NCBI RefSeq assembly: GCF_022484225.1
Contig: NZ_JAKVLT010000001.1
Coordinates: 62,001 to 126,000 of the forward strand
Reading direction: 5' to 3'
Source of the DNA: Pseudoramibacter sp.
GTDB taxonomy: Bacteria > Bacillota > Clostridia > Eubacteriales > Eubacteriaceae
Length of the DNA stretch: 64,000 nucleotides
The notes under the pieces are model-generated. The model was not told the DNA's origin. It worked only from the letters and a program-made list of their open reading frames with translations, and did no database searches. The translations under genes and the position numbers were made by a program. Positions within the stretch are counted from its first letter, which is position 1. The number at the start of each line of letters is the position of its first letter. Positions 55,064-63,054 of this stretch are shown here, piece after piece.

Positions 55064-55821
55064 GGTTTCCGGTGAAGCCAGGTCAGTCCCACGATGCCGA
55101 CGGCGATGAGAACGAGGCTGACCAGCTGTGCAGTGCGCAGTCCGAAAAACATCAGACTGTCTGTGCGGAGGCCTTCGACGAAAAACCGCCCGATCGAATA
55201 CAAAATAAAGTAACTGAACAGCAGCTGACCGTCTGTCTTTTTGTATTTTTTTTCGATGACAAAAATTAAAATCAAAAAGACGCCCAAATCCCAAAGGGAT
55301 TCGTAGAGAAAAGTCGGATGCACGTGAATCCAGCCCAAAGTGGGATCGTGAACGGTGATGGCCCAGGGCAGATTCGTCTGTCTGCCGTAGGCTTCGCCGT
55401 TAAAGAAATTGCCCCAGCGCCCGATGGCCTGCCCCAGGGGCAGAGCCGGAATCAAAACATCGGCTAATTTAAGAAAGGACAGGCGACGGGCCCTGCAGAA
55501 CAGCGCCCCCGCGATAATCGCCGCGATGATGCCGCCGTGAATAGCGAGCCCCCCGTGCCAGATCATGAAAATTTCCCGGGGGTAAAGCCGGTAATAAGAC
55601 CACTGAAACAGCACATACCACAGTCTCGCGCCGACAATGATAGACGGCACCATGAGGATAAAGAAGTCGTAAACGTCGTCCCGCCGGATACCCGCTGCGT
55701 CGGCGCGCCGGACGGCGATGAACAGGCCGATGACCAACGCTGCTGCGATGAGCAGGCCGTACCACCGGACGGTTAAGCTGCCTATCTGAAAGGCAATTGG
55801 ACCAGGAGATCTCACTGTCAT
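55042..55821 (-). CDS. lgt: Prolipoprotein diacylglyceryl transferase
   Basis: 259-residue membrane enzyme that attaches diacylglycerol to the lipobox Cys of prolipoproteins. Seven hydrophobic segments; the Lgt signature GRWGNFFNGEAYG is present with its conserved Arg, Asn and Glu, and the essential His region appears as IWHGGLAIHGG. Its start overlaps the recN stop by 4 bases. It is the last gene of the OLE-oapA-tlyA-nadK-argR-recN unit. Confidence 0.96.
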   Translation of the reverse strand: MTVRSPGPIAFQIGSLTVRWYGLLIAAALVIGLFIAVRRADAAGIRRDDVYDFFILMVPSIIVGARLWYVLFQWSYYRLYPREIFMIWHGGLAIHGGIIAAIIAGALFCRARRLSFLKLADVLIPALPLGQAIGRWGNFFNGEAYGRQTNLPWAITVHDPTLGWIHVHPTFLYESLWDLGVFLILIFVIEKKYKKTDGQLLFSYFILYSIGRFFVEGLRTDSLMFFGLRTAQLVSLVLIAVGIVGLTWLHRKPKTASKN

Positions 55822-57545
55822 TCCACCTCTTTTTCTGCTTTTGCTTGATCGATTAATTTCTGCTGGGCAGCCATGGCGAGCATTTCTTCCGCATGGGTCT
55901 GCGCCAAATCTGTCACCCGGGCGCCGGAAAGCATGCGGGCCAGTTCCTGACGGCTTTCTTCAGCATCCAGCTCTTCAAAGCTCACCTGGGTGCTGTTTTC
56001 ATCGCCGCTTTTCATGACCCGGAAATGGGCGTCCGCCATCGCCGTGATCTGAGGCAGATGGGTGATGGTGATGACCTGGCGCTTTCTGGAAAGGGCGAGG
56101 ATCTTTTCGGCCACGACCTGAGCCGTCCGGCCGCTGATGCCGGTGTCGATTTCGTCGAAAATCATGGTTTCCACGTGGTCGAGACTGCCGAAAATGCATT
56201 TGATCGCCAGCATGATTCTGGAAATTTCGCCGCCGCTGGCCACTTCTTTCAAAGGTCTTATCGGCGTGCCCGGGTTCACTGAAATTTTAAAGGCGACCTG
56301 ATCGTTGCCCCAGGGCGCGATGACCTGCTCATCCTCGTCCACGGCGATGACGAAACGGGCTCTGGGCATCGCCAGATCTGAGAGTTCCTTCTCGATAGCC
56401 TGTGCCAAAGGACGCGCCGCCTCTACCCTTTTTTCGTGGAGGGTTCTGGCCGTCTCCCGGTAGGCTTTCCAAAGGGCCGCGTATTCGCTTTTCATGGCTT
56501 CCAGGCGGTCGTCGTGATGGGCCAGATCGTCGTACTGCTTCGTCAGATTCTGCCCGTAGGCAATGATGTCTTCGAGGGTATCGCCGTATTTGCGCTTCAG
56601 GCCGTCGATCAGCGAAAGGCGCTTTTCCACTTCATCCAAACGGCCGGCATCGAACTGAATGTCTTCCTGATAGCTGGCGAGCTCGATGGACAGCTCCGAC
56701 AGTTCCGCCTGAGCCGTTTCCAGAGCCGCCTTGTAGGGCTTGAATTTTTCATCAAACTGGGACAGCCGCTCCACCGCGTGCTGGAGCTGACTCAGTTCCG
56801 AAAGCACCCCTTCGGACTGATCCTCCTGCCCGTTCAAAAGCAGCCGGCCGGTTTCCACTTCAGAAAACAGCATCTCGCTGTTTTCCAAAACCCGCTGCTC
56901 CCTTTCCAGGCTTTCATCTTCTCCAGGCGTCAGATGCGCCCCCTCGATGTCCTTAATTTCAAAGGCCAGCATCTGTTTCTGCCGGGCGAGTGTCCGGTCG
57001 TCCTGAACCTGCGCCTGAATCTGGCGGCTTAAGGTCTTGAGCCGGGCGGCCTGGGCTTTTGTCTTTTCAAGCAGCGGGGCGATTGCATCCCGGCCCCAGG
57101 CGTCCAGCAGCCGTCTCTGGGCGCTGGGCTGAAACAGGGAGTTGTTTTCGTGCTGGGAGTGAATGTCGATCAAATCCTGGGTGAGGGCCTTCATCTGCGC
57201 GACCGTGACGGCAAAGCCGTTGATCCGGCAGGTGTTGTGTCCGCTCCGGGACAGGGTTCGGTTGAGAATCAAAGTCCGCCCTTCGAGGGGAATGGCCATG
57301 TCCGAAAGCTTCGCCGCCACACTGCCTTCGGGGTCGATTTCAAAAACGCCCTGAACCGCCAGTTTGTCGGCGCCGGCCCGGATGTTCTTGCGGCTTCCCC
57401 GCTGTCCGAGAATGAGGGTCAGGGCGTCGATCACGATGGATTTGCCGGCTCCGGTTTCCCCGGTAATGACATTGAGGTGATCGTCAAGATTGACCTCCAG
57501 CTTATCGATCAGGGCATAATTGGCAATGGAAATCCGCTTTAGCAT
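55818..57545 (-). CDS. recN: DNA repair protein RecN
   Basis: 575 residues, an SMC-like ATPase in double-strand-break repair. Walker A is VITGETGAGKSIVIDALTL; a long coiled coil fills about 155-370; the ABC signature region is EVASGGEISRIMLAIK and Walker B is TMIFDEIDTGISGRTAQ, followed by ITHLPQITAMAD. Gap of 18 bases to argR. Confidence 0.97.
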   Translation of the reverse strand: MLKRISIANYALIDKLEVNLDDHLNVITGETGAGKSIVIDALTLILGQRGSRKNIRAGADKLAVQGVFEIDPEGSVAAKLSDMAIPLEGRTLILNRTLSRSGHNTCRINGFAVTVAQMKALTQDLIDIHSQHENNSLFQPSAQRRLLDAWGRDAIAPLLEKTKAQAARLKTLSRQIQAQVQDDRTLARQKQMLAFEIKDIEGAHLTPGEDESLEREQRVLENSEMLFSEVETGRLLLNGQEDQSEGVLSELSQLQHAVERLSQFDEKFKPYKAALETAQAELSELSIELASYQEDIQFDAGRLDEVEKRLSLIDGLKRKYGDTLEDIIAYGQNLTKQYDDLAHHDDRLEAMKSEYAALWKAYRETARTLHEKRVEAARPLAQAIEKELSDLAMPRARFVIAVDEDEQVIAPWGNDQVAFKISVNPGTPIRPLKEVASGGEISRIMLAIKCIFGSLDHVETMIFDEIDTGISGRTAQVVAEKILALSRKRQVITITHLPQITAMADAHFRVMKSGDENSTQVSFEELDAEESRQELARMLSGARVTDLAQTHAEEMLAMAAQQKLIDQAKAEKEVE

Positions 57546-57563
57546 TTAGTCCTCCAAGGCTCC

Positions 57564-58022
57564 CTACAAAAGCCCCTTCATCAATTTTCTGAACTGCTCT
57601 GCGACGCTGGACACTTTCCTGCCGTCGTGAAGCGCCACAAAGATCGTATCGTCCCCGGCGATGGTCCCGACAATTTCCGGCCAGTTCAGCCCGTCAATGA
57701 CCATGGCCGCCGCCTGAGCCATCCCGGGCAGCGTGTGAAGGACAATGAGGTAATCGGCAATATCGACCCGGACCACTGACTGTCTAAAAACGATTTTCAC
57801 GCGGTCGTCGAAAACCCCCTTGACGTCCTGCATCACCGCGTAGCGCTGGCCGCCGTTTTTATCTGCGACTTTAATGAGTCCCAGCTCTTTGATGTCCCGG
57901 GAAACCGTCGCCTGGGTCACGCGGTACCCTTCCTGTTCCAGATAGCGGGCCAGTTCTTCCTGGGTTTCGATTTTATGTGTTTCTATGATATGTAAAATTT
58001 CAGATTGCCGCGTTCCTTTCAT
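57564..58022 (-). CDS. argR: Arginine repressor
   Basis: 152 residues. The winged N-terminal domain contains ETQEELARYLEQEGYRVTQATVSRDIKELGLIKV and the C-terminal oligomerisation and arginine-binding domain has GMAQAAAMVIDGLNWPEIVGTIAGDDTIF. In many Firmicutes argR sits next to recN, as here. It controls arginine metabolism elsewhere. Confidence 0.96.
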   Translation of the reverse strand: MKGTRQSEILHIIETHKIETQEELARYLEQEGYRVTQATVSRDIKELGLIKVADKNGGQRYAVMQDVKGVFDDRVKIVFRQSVVRVDIADYLIVLHTLPGMAQAAAMVIDGLNWPEIVGTIAGDDTIFVALHDGRKVSSVAEQFRKLMKGLL

Positions 58023-58058
58023 GCATGTGCTTCCTTTCCCTAATCACTTTGATGACAT

Positions 58059-58937
58059 TTAATGGTCTGAGAATTTTTTTCTCAGCTGTTCGTAAAAATT
58101 ACGGTGGCGAAATAAAATCAGGTTGGTCATGTACGGCGCCTTTTTGATATGCAGATGTTCCCCGTAATTGAGGGACATCTGAACCTGCCCGTCGGAGGAC
58201 ACCATGATTTCCCCCGTACTGCCGGGTAGACTGATGTCCACTGACGAGGAGCCTGGCAGCACGTAGCTCTTGTCGTGAAGACGGTGGGGACAGATGGGAT
58301 TTAAAAGCAAAATGTCGGCCCTGGGGTCAACCACCGGTCCGCCCGCAGCTAAAGAATAAGCGGTGGAGCCCGTGGGCGTCGCGAGAATCACGCCGTCCCC
58401 GGTATAATCATCCAAAAGCATGCCGTCCACCTCAAGGGTCAGCCGGATCATGCGGATGCCGGTGGCCTTGACGACGAGATCGTTGAGGGCCACCTGGGAT
58501 TCGTATTCGCCATTGAGTTTTTTCACCGTGCTGATGATCATCGAACGCCGGTCCAGCGTGTAATTGCCGTCGATAAGCTCCTGGAGAATCTCTTCGTAGG
58601 AATTGGCATCGCCGTTGGTTAAAAAACCCAATTTGCCAAGATTGATGCCGCAGATCGGCGTCTCGTAGGCGCTGGCCTGCCGGGCGATGCCGAGGAGGGT
58701 GCCGTCCCCGCCCAACACGACGAGACAGTCTGAAGCGCTGTAAAACTGATCTTTAAAGCAGGGCTTCACGCCGGCAAAACAGCCGATTTCTGCGTACTGA
58801 TTGTGCAGCATCATGGGGGTAATGCCCTTTTTAACGAGATATTTCACACACCGGAATGCCGTTTCGTAGGCGTTTTGCTTGTTGGTATTGACGTAGATCC
58901 CGATGGTTTTGATCGCTTTGTTGGGATTTGATGTCAT
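58059..58937 (-). CDS. nadK: NAD kinase
   Basis: 292 residues, phosphorylates NAD to NADP. The catalytic GGDGTLLGIAR motif, NLGKLGFLT and the glycine-rich GDGVILATPTGSTAYSLAAGGP are all present. It overlaps tlyA by 4 bases and is followed by argR after 36 bases. Confidence 0.97.
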   Translation of the reverse strand: MTSNPNKAIKTIGIYVNTNKQNAYETAFRCVKYLVKKGITPMMLHNQYAEIGCFAGVKPCFKDQFYSASDCLVVLGGDGTLLGIARQASAYETPICGINLGKLGFLTNGDANSYEEILQELIDGNYTLDRRSMIISTVKKLNGEYESQVALNDLVVKATGIRMIRLTLEVDGMLLDDYTGDGVILATPTGSTAYSLAAGGPVVDPRADILLLNPICPHRLHDKSYVLPGSSSVDISLPGSTGEIMVSSDGQVQMSLNYGEHLHIKKAPYMTNLILFRHRNFYEQLRKKFSDH

Positions 58938-59800
58938 GCTTTTTTGTCCTTCCCCTTTGCGTCTTTAAAAAACTGATGCGCTTCTGCCACCAGACTTGAA
59001 ATGCGCGCTTCGCCTGAAACCGCTTCCTGATGGTTCACCGCATCCGGTCCGCTTTCTTTTTTCGAAAAGCATAAAAATTCAATGTTGCCTTTTGGGCCCC
59101 GGATCGGCGAAAAAGACAGGCCCAAAACAGAGAATCCCTGGGCTTCGATGCCCTGGGTCGTGCGGCAGAGCACCTGTTTGTGAATTTCAGGATCCCGGAC
59201 CACGCCGTTTTTCCCGACATTTTCCTTGCCCGCTTCAAACTGGGGCTTGATGAGCCAGATGCCAAGGGCGCCTTCTTTCACGCAGCGGTAAATGGCCGGC
59301 ATAAGTTTTAATATCGAGATAAAGCTCACATCCATGACCGACCCGTCTGCGACGCCGCCGATGTCCTCCGGCTCAACCTTTCTGAAATTGGTCCGTTCCA
59401 TGCACGTGACCCGGTCGTCATTTCTGAGTTTCCAGTCAAACTGCCCATAGCCCACATCAATGGCGGTCACATGTCCTGCGCCGTTTTGAAGCAGCACATC
59501 GGTGAAGCCCCCGGTCGACGCGCCGATATCTAAAAACCAGCGTCCTTTGACGGGGAAGTCAAACACTTTAATGCCCTTGTCGAGCTTAAAACCGCCCCGG
59601 CTCACAAAGGGCAGGCCTTCTCCTTTGATTGCCACCTGCTCCGGCTTCAGTTCAGCGCTGACCTGGTCGCCGGCTTTGGTGTGCACCACGCCGTCAACGG
59701 CCACCAATCCGGCCATAATCGACTGCTTCGCCTTTTCTCTGCTGTCAAAAAGGCCGAGCTCAACTAGCTTTTTATCTAAACGTTCTTTCTTTTTCGCCAT
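58934..59800 (-). CDS. tlyA: TlyA-type rRNA methyltransferase
   Basis: 288 residues. An N-terminal S4 RNA-binding domain (KERLDKKLVELGLFDSREKAKQSIMAG) precedes an FtsJ-like methyltransferase with SAM loop FLDIGASTGGFTDVLLQNGA. TlyA proteins 2'-O-methylate rRNA; older annotation calls them hemolysins. The ATG follows the oapA stop by one base. Confidence 0.95.
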   Translation of the reverse strand: MAKKKERLDKKLVELGLFDSREKAKQSIMAGLVAVDGVVHTKAGDQVSAELKPEQVAIKGEGLPFVSRGGFKLDKGIKVFDFPVKGRWFLDIGASTGGFTDVLLQNGAGHVTAIDVGYGQFDWKLRNDDRVTCMERTNFRKVEPEDIGGVADGSVMDVSFISILKLMPAIYRCVKEGALGIWLIKPQFEAGKENVGKNGVVRDPEIHKQVLCRTTQGIEAQGFSVLGLSFSPIRGPKGNIEFLCFSKKESGPDAVNHQEAVSGEARISSLVAEAHQFFKDAKGKDKKA

Positions 59801-59801
59801 A

Positions 59802-60362
59802 TTATTCTTTCTTTTTCAATAATCCCTTGATTTCTGCCAGACTCTTCGACAAACCGAAAACGATGCTCACGCTGCGGTTCATGCCCACATCTTTGAAAAT
59901 CGCCTTCCCGCCAACGGTGATGCAGGCGACCGACGCGGAGATCACCAGACCGAGAAACACCGATTCGGACAAATGATAAAAAGCGGCCAGCTGCGCCGTG
60001 ATCGAAACCGAGATGCTCCCGGAAACCACGCCGCAGATGTCGCCGATGACGTCGCAGCACACCGAAGACACCTTTGACGCGTTTTTGACGATCTTGACCG
60101 CCGTTTTGGCGCCCTTGATCTTGCGCGAGGCCATCGCGTTAAAGGGCTCAAGCTGAACCGCCGTCACCGCGATGCCGATCATATCCATAAAAATGCCGAT
60201 GGCAATAATCAAAAACAAAATCACAAAGGAAACGATCATGTTGGTGTGGGACAGCACCGTGTCGGAAATATAGTTAATCGCAAAGGTCGACAGAAATGTG
60301 CCGACACTGACGAGGATTAGCCATTTTTTCTGATCGTTTTTATTTTTTTTCTGTTTTGCCAA
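59802..60362 (-). CDS. oapA: OLE-associated protein OapA
   Basis: 186-residue membrane protein that anchors OLE RNA to the membrane. A lysine/asparagine-rich start (AKQKKNKNDQKKW) leads into about four hydrophobic segments (near 14-35, 42-65, 105-130, 130-150), with the basic loop MASRKIKGAKTAVKIVKNASK between. The start is TTG behind GAGGG. Identity rests on size, topology, and position: directly downstream of an OLE-like RNA and upstream of tlyA, nadK, argR and recN, the known OLE neighbourhood. Automatic annotation often names such proteins CorB-like. Confidence 0.85.
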   Translation of the reverse strand: MAKQKKNKNDQKKWLILVSVGTFLSTFAINYISDTVLSHTNMIVSFVILFLIIAIGIFMDMIGIAVTAVQLEPFNAMASRKIKGAKTAVKIVKNASKVSSVCCDVIGDICGVVSGSISVSITAQLAAFYHLSESVFLGLVISASVACITVGGKAIFKDVGMNRSVSIVFGLSKSLAEIKGLLKKKE

Positions 60363-60455
60363 TTCCCTCAGTGCCTTTCTTCAAAAGTTATCGCAAACTG
60401 CATAAACTTTCATAAAAATGATATTTTATTTTATTATAGCGTAAATTCATGCAAG

Positions 60456-60483
60456 AAAAAAGGATTATGTCACCGCATAATCC
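60456..60483 (-). terminator. Terminator of the OLE RNA
   Basis: GGATTATG pairs with CATAATCC around CGGTGA, followed by TTTTTT on the minus strand. A TATAAT at 60433-60438, just downstream, may restart transcription for oapA. Confidence 0.85.
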
Positions 60484-61122
60484 AAAAAGATTAAAGGAAA
60501 ATCTGACAAGTAAACTTTGCAACATAAGTCCGGTAGGATTTCCCAGACCCGCGGCTCTCCGTCGCCGGATGAGCGATTTCTCATTATGCGGGGCTCCAGC
60601 TTGAAAAGTTGGGACCGGATTGCCACTAAGCGTGCACTTTAATCCCTGCCAGATCTCTTTCAAATAGCCTAGGCGTTTTCCGCGGCGGCCCCTCTGACCT
60701 TTAGCCTCTTTTGCAATAAGGGTTTCGAACGCAATATTGCCATTTATCGGGCCCTGACAACGTGACAACTGTCAGTCCATCTACCCAAACCACTCAAGGC
60801 AGGCTACGCTGGTTCAAAATCGCCCAGGCCACAACAGGCCCTGACTTCTCTCCAGGTTTTACCTCTGCTTACTCAGAAGTGCTTGCTGCGATGAACACCG
60901 CCGTATTGTTACACCCTTCCAGTAGCGCAGAAGTCTCCACGAAAGCAGGGTCAAAATCTGCATGCCGTTGCAGGATGCCCCCTCTTTCTTAACCTCCTGG
61001 CAAAACCCCCAACTGGGCGTCAAAGGCCCTGCCAAGAGACTTCATCGATATGCCCTTCGACGGATTTTTAGGCCCGCCCTCGAGATCAGAAATGCCGACT
61101 AGGATACTACTTCCTTTAATCC
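60456..61122 (-). ncRNA. ole: OLE RNA (ornate large extremophilic RNA)
   Basis: The 850-base gap between oapA and pyrE has no plausible gene, yet is GC-rich, free of repeats, and bounded on the minus strand by a consensus promoter (61129-61157) and an intrinsic terminator (60456-60483). It is therefore an independent transcript of about 670 nt. Length and place directly before oapA match the OLE RNA class described in anaerobic and extremophilic Firmicutes. Many local helices are visible, for example GGTTTTGCCAGG-type and GCCTGTTGTGGCCTGGGC segments. I have not aligned it to the class model. Confidence 0.85.
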
Positions 61123-61128
61123 TGGTCT

Positions 61129-61157
61129 ATTATAAAAAGAACACGCCGCCCCGTCAA
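61129..61157 (-). promoter_or_regulatory. Promoter of the OLE RNA
   Basis: TTGACG (61152-61157) and TATAAT (61129-61134) with 17 bases between on the minus strand; the RNA would start near 61122. Confidence 0.85.
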
Positions 61158-61167
61158 GGGCCCGCCC

Positions 61168-61196
61168 TTGCGGCAGGCCTCTATTTAAGCTATAAT
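61168..61196 (+). promoter_or_regulatory. Promoter of pyrE
   Basis: TTGCGG (61168-61173) and TATAAT (61191-61196), 17 bases apart on the plus strand; back to back with the OLE promoter. Confidence 0.7.
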
Positions 61197-61218
61197 TTAA
61201 GAAAAAACGGAGGACATT

Positions 61219-61887
61219 ATGGGTTATCAAGATGAATTCATCGATTTTATGGTGCGCTCCGGCGTATTGACTTTTGGCGACTTTATCACCAAGAGCGGCC
61301 GCCCCACCCCCTATTTCATCAACACCGGCAATTACCAGACCTCTGAACAGATTGCCAAACTGGGACAGTACTACGCGTCTGAAATTGCCGAACATCTGGA
61401 CGGCGTCGATTTCTTATACGGGCCGGCCTACAAAGGCATCCCGCTGGTCATCAGCGCCTCTGCCTCCCTGTACCGGGATCACGATGTGGACATCCCCTAC
61501 TGCTTTAACCGCAAAGAAGCGAAAGATCACGGCGAAGGCGGCTCCATCATCGGCTATCGCCCCAAGGACGGCGATACGGCGATGATCGTCGAAGACGTCA
61601 TCACCGCAGGCACCTCAGTCAAAGAATCGGTGCCGCTGCTTCAGTCCCTGGCCAAAGACGTCAGCGTGAAAAGCCTGATCATTTCCGTCGACCGCATGGA
61701 AAAGGGCGACGGCGACAAAACCGCTGTCCAGGAAATCAGCGAAACCCTCGGCATTAAAACCTACCCCATGGTCACTATCGAAGACATCCTGCGCCACCTC
61801 TACAACCATCCGGTGGACGGGAAAATCGTCATCGACGATGTCATGAAAGACAAAATCGAACAGCATCTGAAAGACTACGGCGCATAA
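61219..61887 (+). CDS. pyrE: Orotate phosphoribosyltransferase
   Basis: 222 residues; joins orotate to PRPP in pyrimidine synthesis. The PRPP loop is AMIVEDVITAGTSVKES and the flexible loop is FNRKEAKDHGEGG. GGAGG precedes the ATG. It is transcribed alone, away from the other pyr genes, with its own terminator; no PyrR-type leader is seen. Confidence 0.95.
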   Translation: MGYQDEFIDFMVRSGVLTFGDFITKSGRPTPYFINTGNYQTSEQIAKLGQYYASEIAEHLDGVDFLYGPAYKGIPLVISASASLYRDHDVDIPYCFNRKEAKDHGEGGSIIGYRPKDGDTAMIVEDVITAGTSVKESVPLLQSLAKDVSVKSLIISVDRMEKGDGDKTAVQEISETLGIKTYPMVTIEDILRHLYNHPVDGKIVIDDVMKDKIEQHLKDYGA

Positions 61888-61924
61888 AAAAATAAGGACG
61901 GTACCTGCCGTCCTTATTTTTTTA
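61885..61924. terminator. Bidirectional terminator between pyrE and prfB
   Basis: AATAAGGACGG pairs with CCGTCCTTATT around TACCTG, with A-run before and T-run after, serving both convergent genes. Confidence 0.9.
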
Positions 61925-61929
61925 TGCGT

Positions 61930-63033
61930 TTATGCATTTTCCTTGGCTTCCCGGCGCAGTTCTGCGTTCATGAACTGATCGAGATCCCCGTCCATGACAC
62001 TCTGGATATTGCCCACTTCGACGTTGGTCCGGTGATCCTTCACCATCGTGTAGGGGTGAAAAACGTAGGAGCGGATCTGAGAGCCCCAGGCGATCTGGGA
62101 ATAATCCCCGACGATGTCTTCCAGTTTTTCTTTCTTTTCCTGTTCCATGATTTCGAGGAGCTTGGACTTTAACATGTTCATTGCCACTTCTTTGTTCTGG
62201 TGCTGGCTGCGTTCGTTCTGGCACTGCACCACGACCCCGGTGGGAATATGAGTGATGCGGATCGCCGAAGAAGTTTTGTTGACGTGCTGTCCGCCGGCAC
62301 CGCTGGAGCGGTAGGTGTCCACCCGGATGTCATCGGGGTTGATTTCGATGTCGATGGAATCGTCCACCTGAGGCGTGACGTCCAAAGAAGCAAAAGAGGT
62401 GTGCCGGCGCCCCGACGAATCAAAAGGCGAAATGCGCACCAGGCGGTGAACCCCCCGTTCCGTCTTTAAATAGCCGTAAGCGTTGAGGCCTTCGATCAAC
62501 AGGGTCGCGCTTTTAATCCCGGCGATGTCCCCAGGCTGGTAATCCAGCTGCTTGACCTTGTAGCCCTTGTTTTCTGCCCAGCGCACGTACATTCTGAGCA
62601 GCATGGAAGCCCAGTCGTGGGATTCGGTTCCGCCGGCGCCCGGGTGCAGGGAAATGATCGCGTTGTTGCTGTCGTATTCCCCGGAAAGCAGGGTTTCGAC
62701 TTTGTAATCGTCGAATTCCTTCTTAAAGGCTTCGAGCATGGATTCCAGTTCGTCTTCCCCGTCGCCCTCTTCTGCCAGCTCCAGCATCACCTGGACATCC
62801 TCGAGATGTCCCTTCACTTCGTTGTAGCGCTTTTGTTTGCTGCGCAGGACCGTTTCTTCTTTTAAGACCTTCTGCGCTGTTTTCTGGTCATTCCAGAAAT
62901 CCGGCGCGGTGGTCTGCACTTCCAATTCTTTCAGTCTCGCTTCCAGCGCCGGCAGGTTCATGGATTTCCCAAGGTCGTCCATTTCTTTGGCCATACCGTT
63001 GACGCTCTGGCGCGCTTCATAAAGATCGATCAA
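61930..63033 (-). CDS. prfB: Peptide chain release factor 2
   Basis: 367 residues; ends translation at UGA and UAA. The anticodon-like tripeptide SPF is in RISPFDSSGRRHTSF and the catalytic GGQ in SSGAGGQHVNKTSS. Unlike most bacterial prfB genes, the frame is continuous from the ATG at 63033, with no internal UGA or CTTTGA slippage site, so no programmed frameshift controls it. It follows secA by 21 bases. Confidence 0.97.
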   Translation of the reverse strand: MIDLYEARQSVNGMAKEMDDLGKSMNLPALEARLKELEVQTTAPDFWNDQKTAQKVLKEETVLRSKQKRYNEVKGHLEDVQVMLELAEEGDGEDELESMLEAFKKEFDDYKVETLLSGEYDSNNAIISLHPGAGGTESHDWASMLLRMYVRWAENKGYKVKQLDYQPGDIAGIKSATLLIEGLNAYGYLKTERGVHRLVRISPFDSSGRRHTSFASLDVTPQVDDSIDIEINPDDIRVDTYRSSGAGGQHVNKTSSAIRITHIPTGVVVQCQNERSQHQNKEVAMNMLKSKLLEIMEQEKKEKLEDIVGDYSQIAWGSQIRSYVFHPYTMVKDHRTNVEVGNIQSVMDGDLDQFMNAELRREAKENA

Positions 63034-63054
63034 ATTGTATTCCTTTCTATCTTA

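Noticed and set aside
60388..60992. Open frames on both strands within the oapA-pyrE gap
   Set aside because: They overlap the promoter-to-terminator RNA unit, lack ribosome sites, and the translations (many Arg/Ser/Leu, no domain) do not look like proteins.
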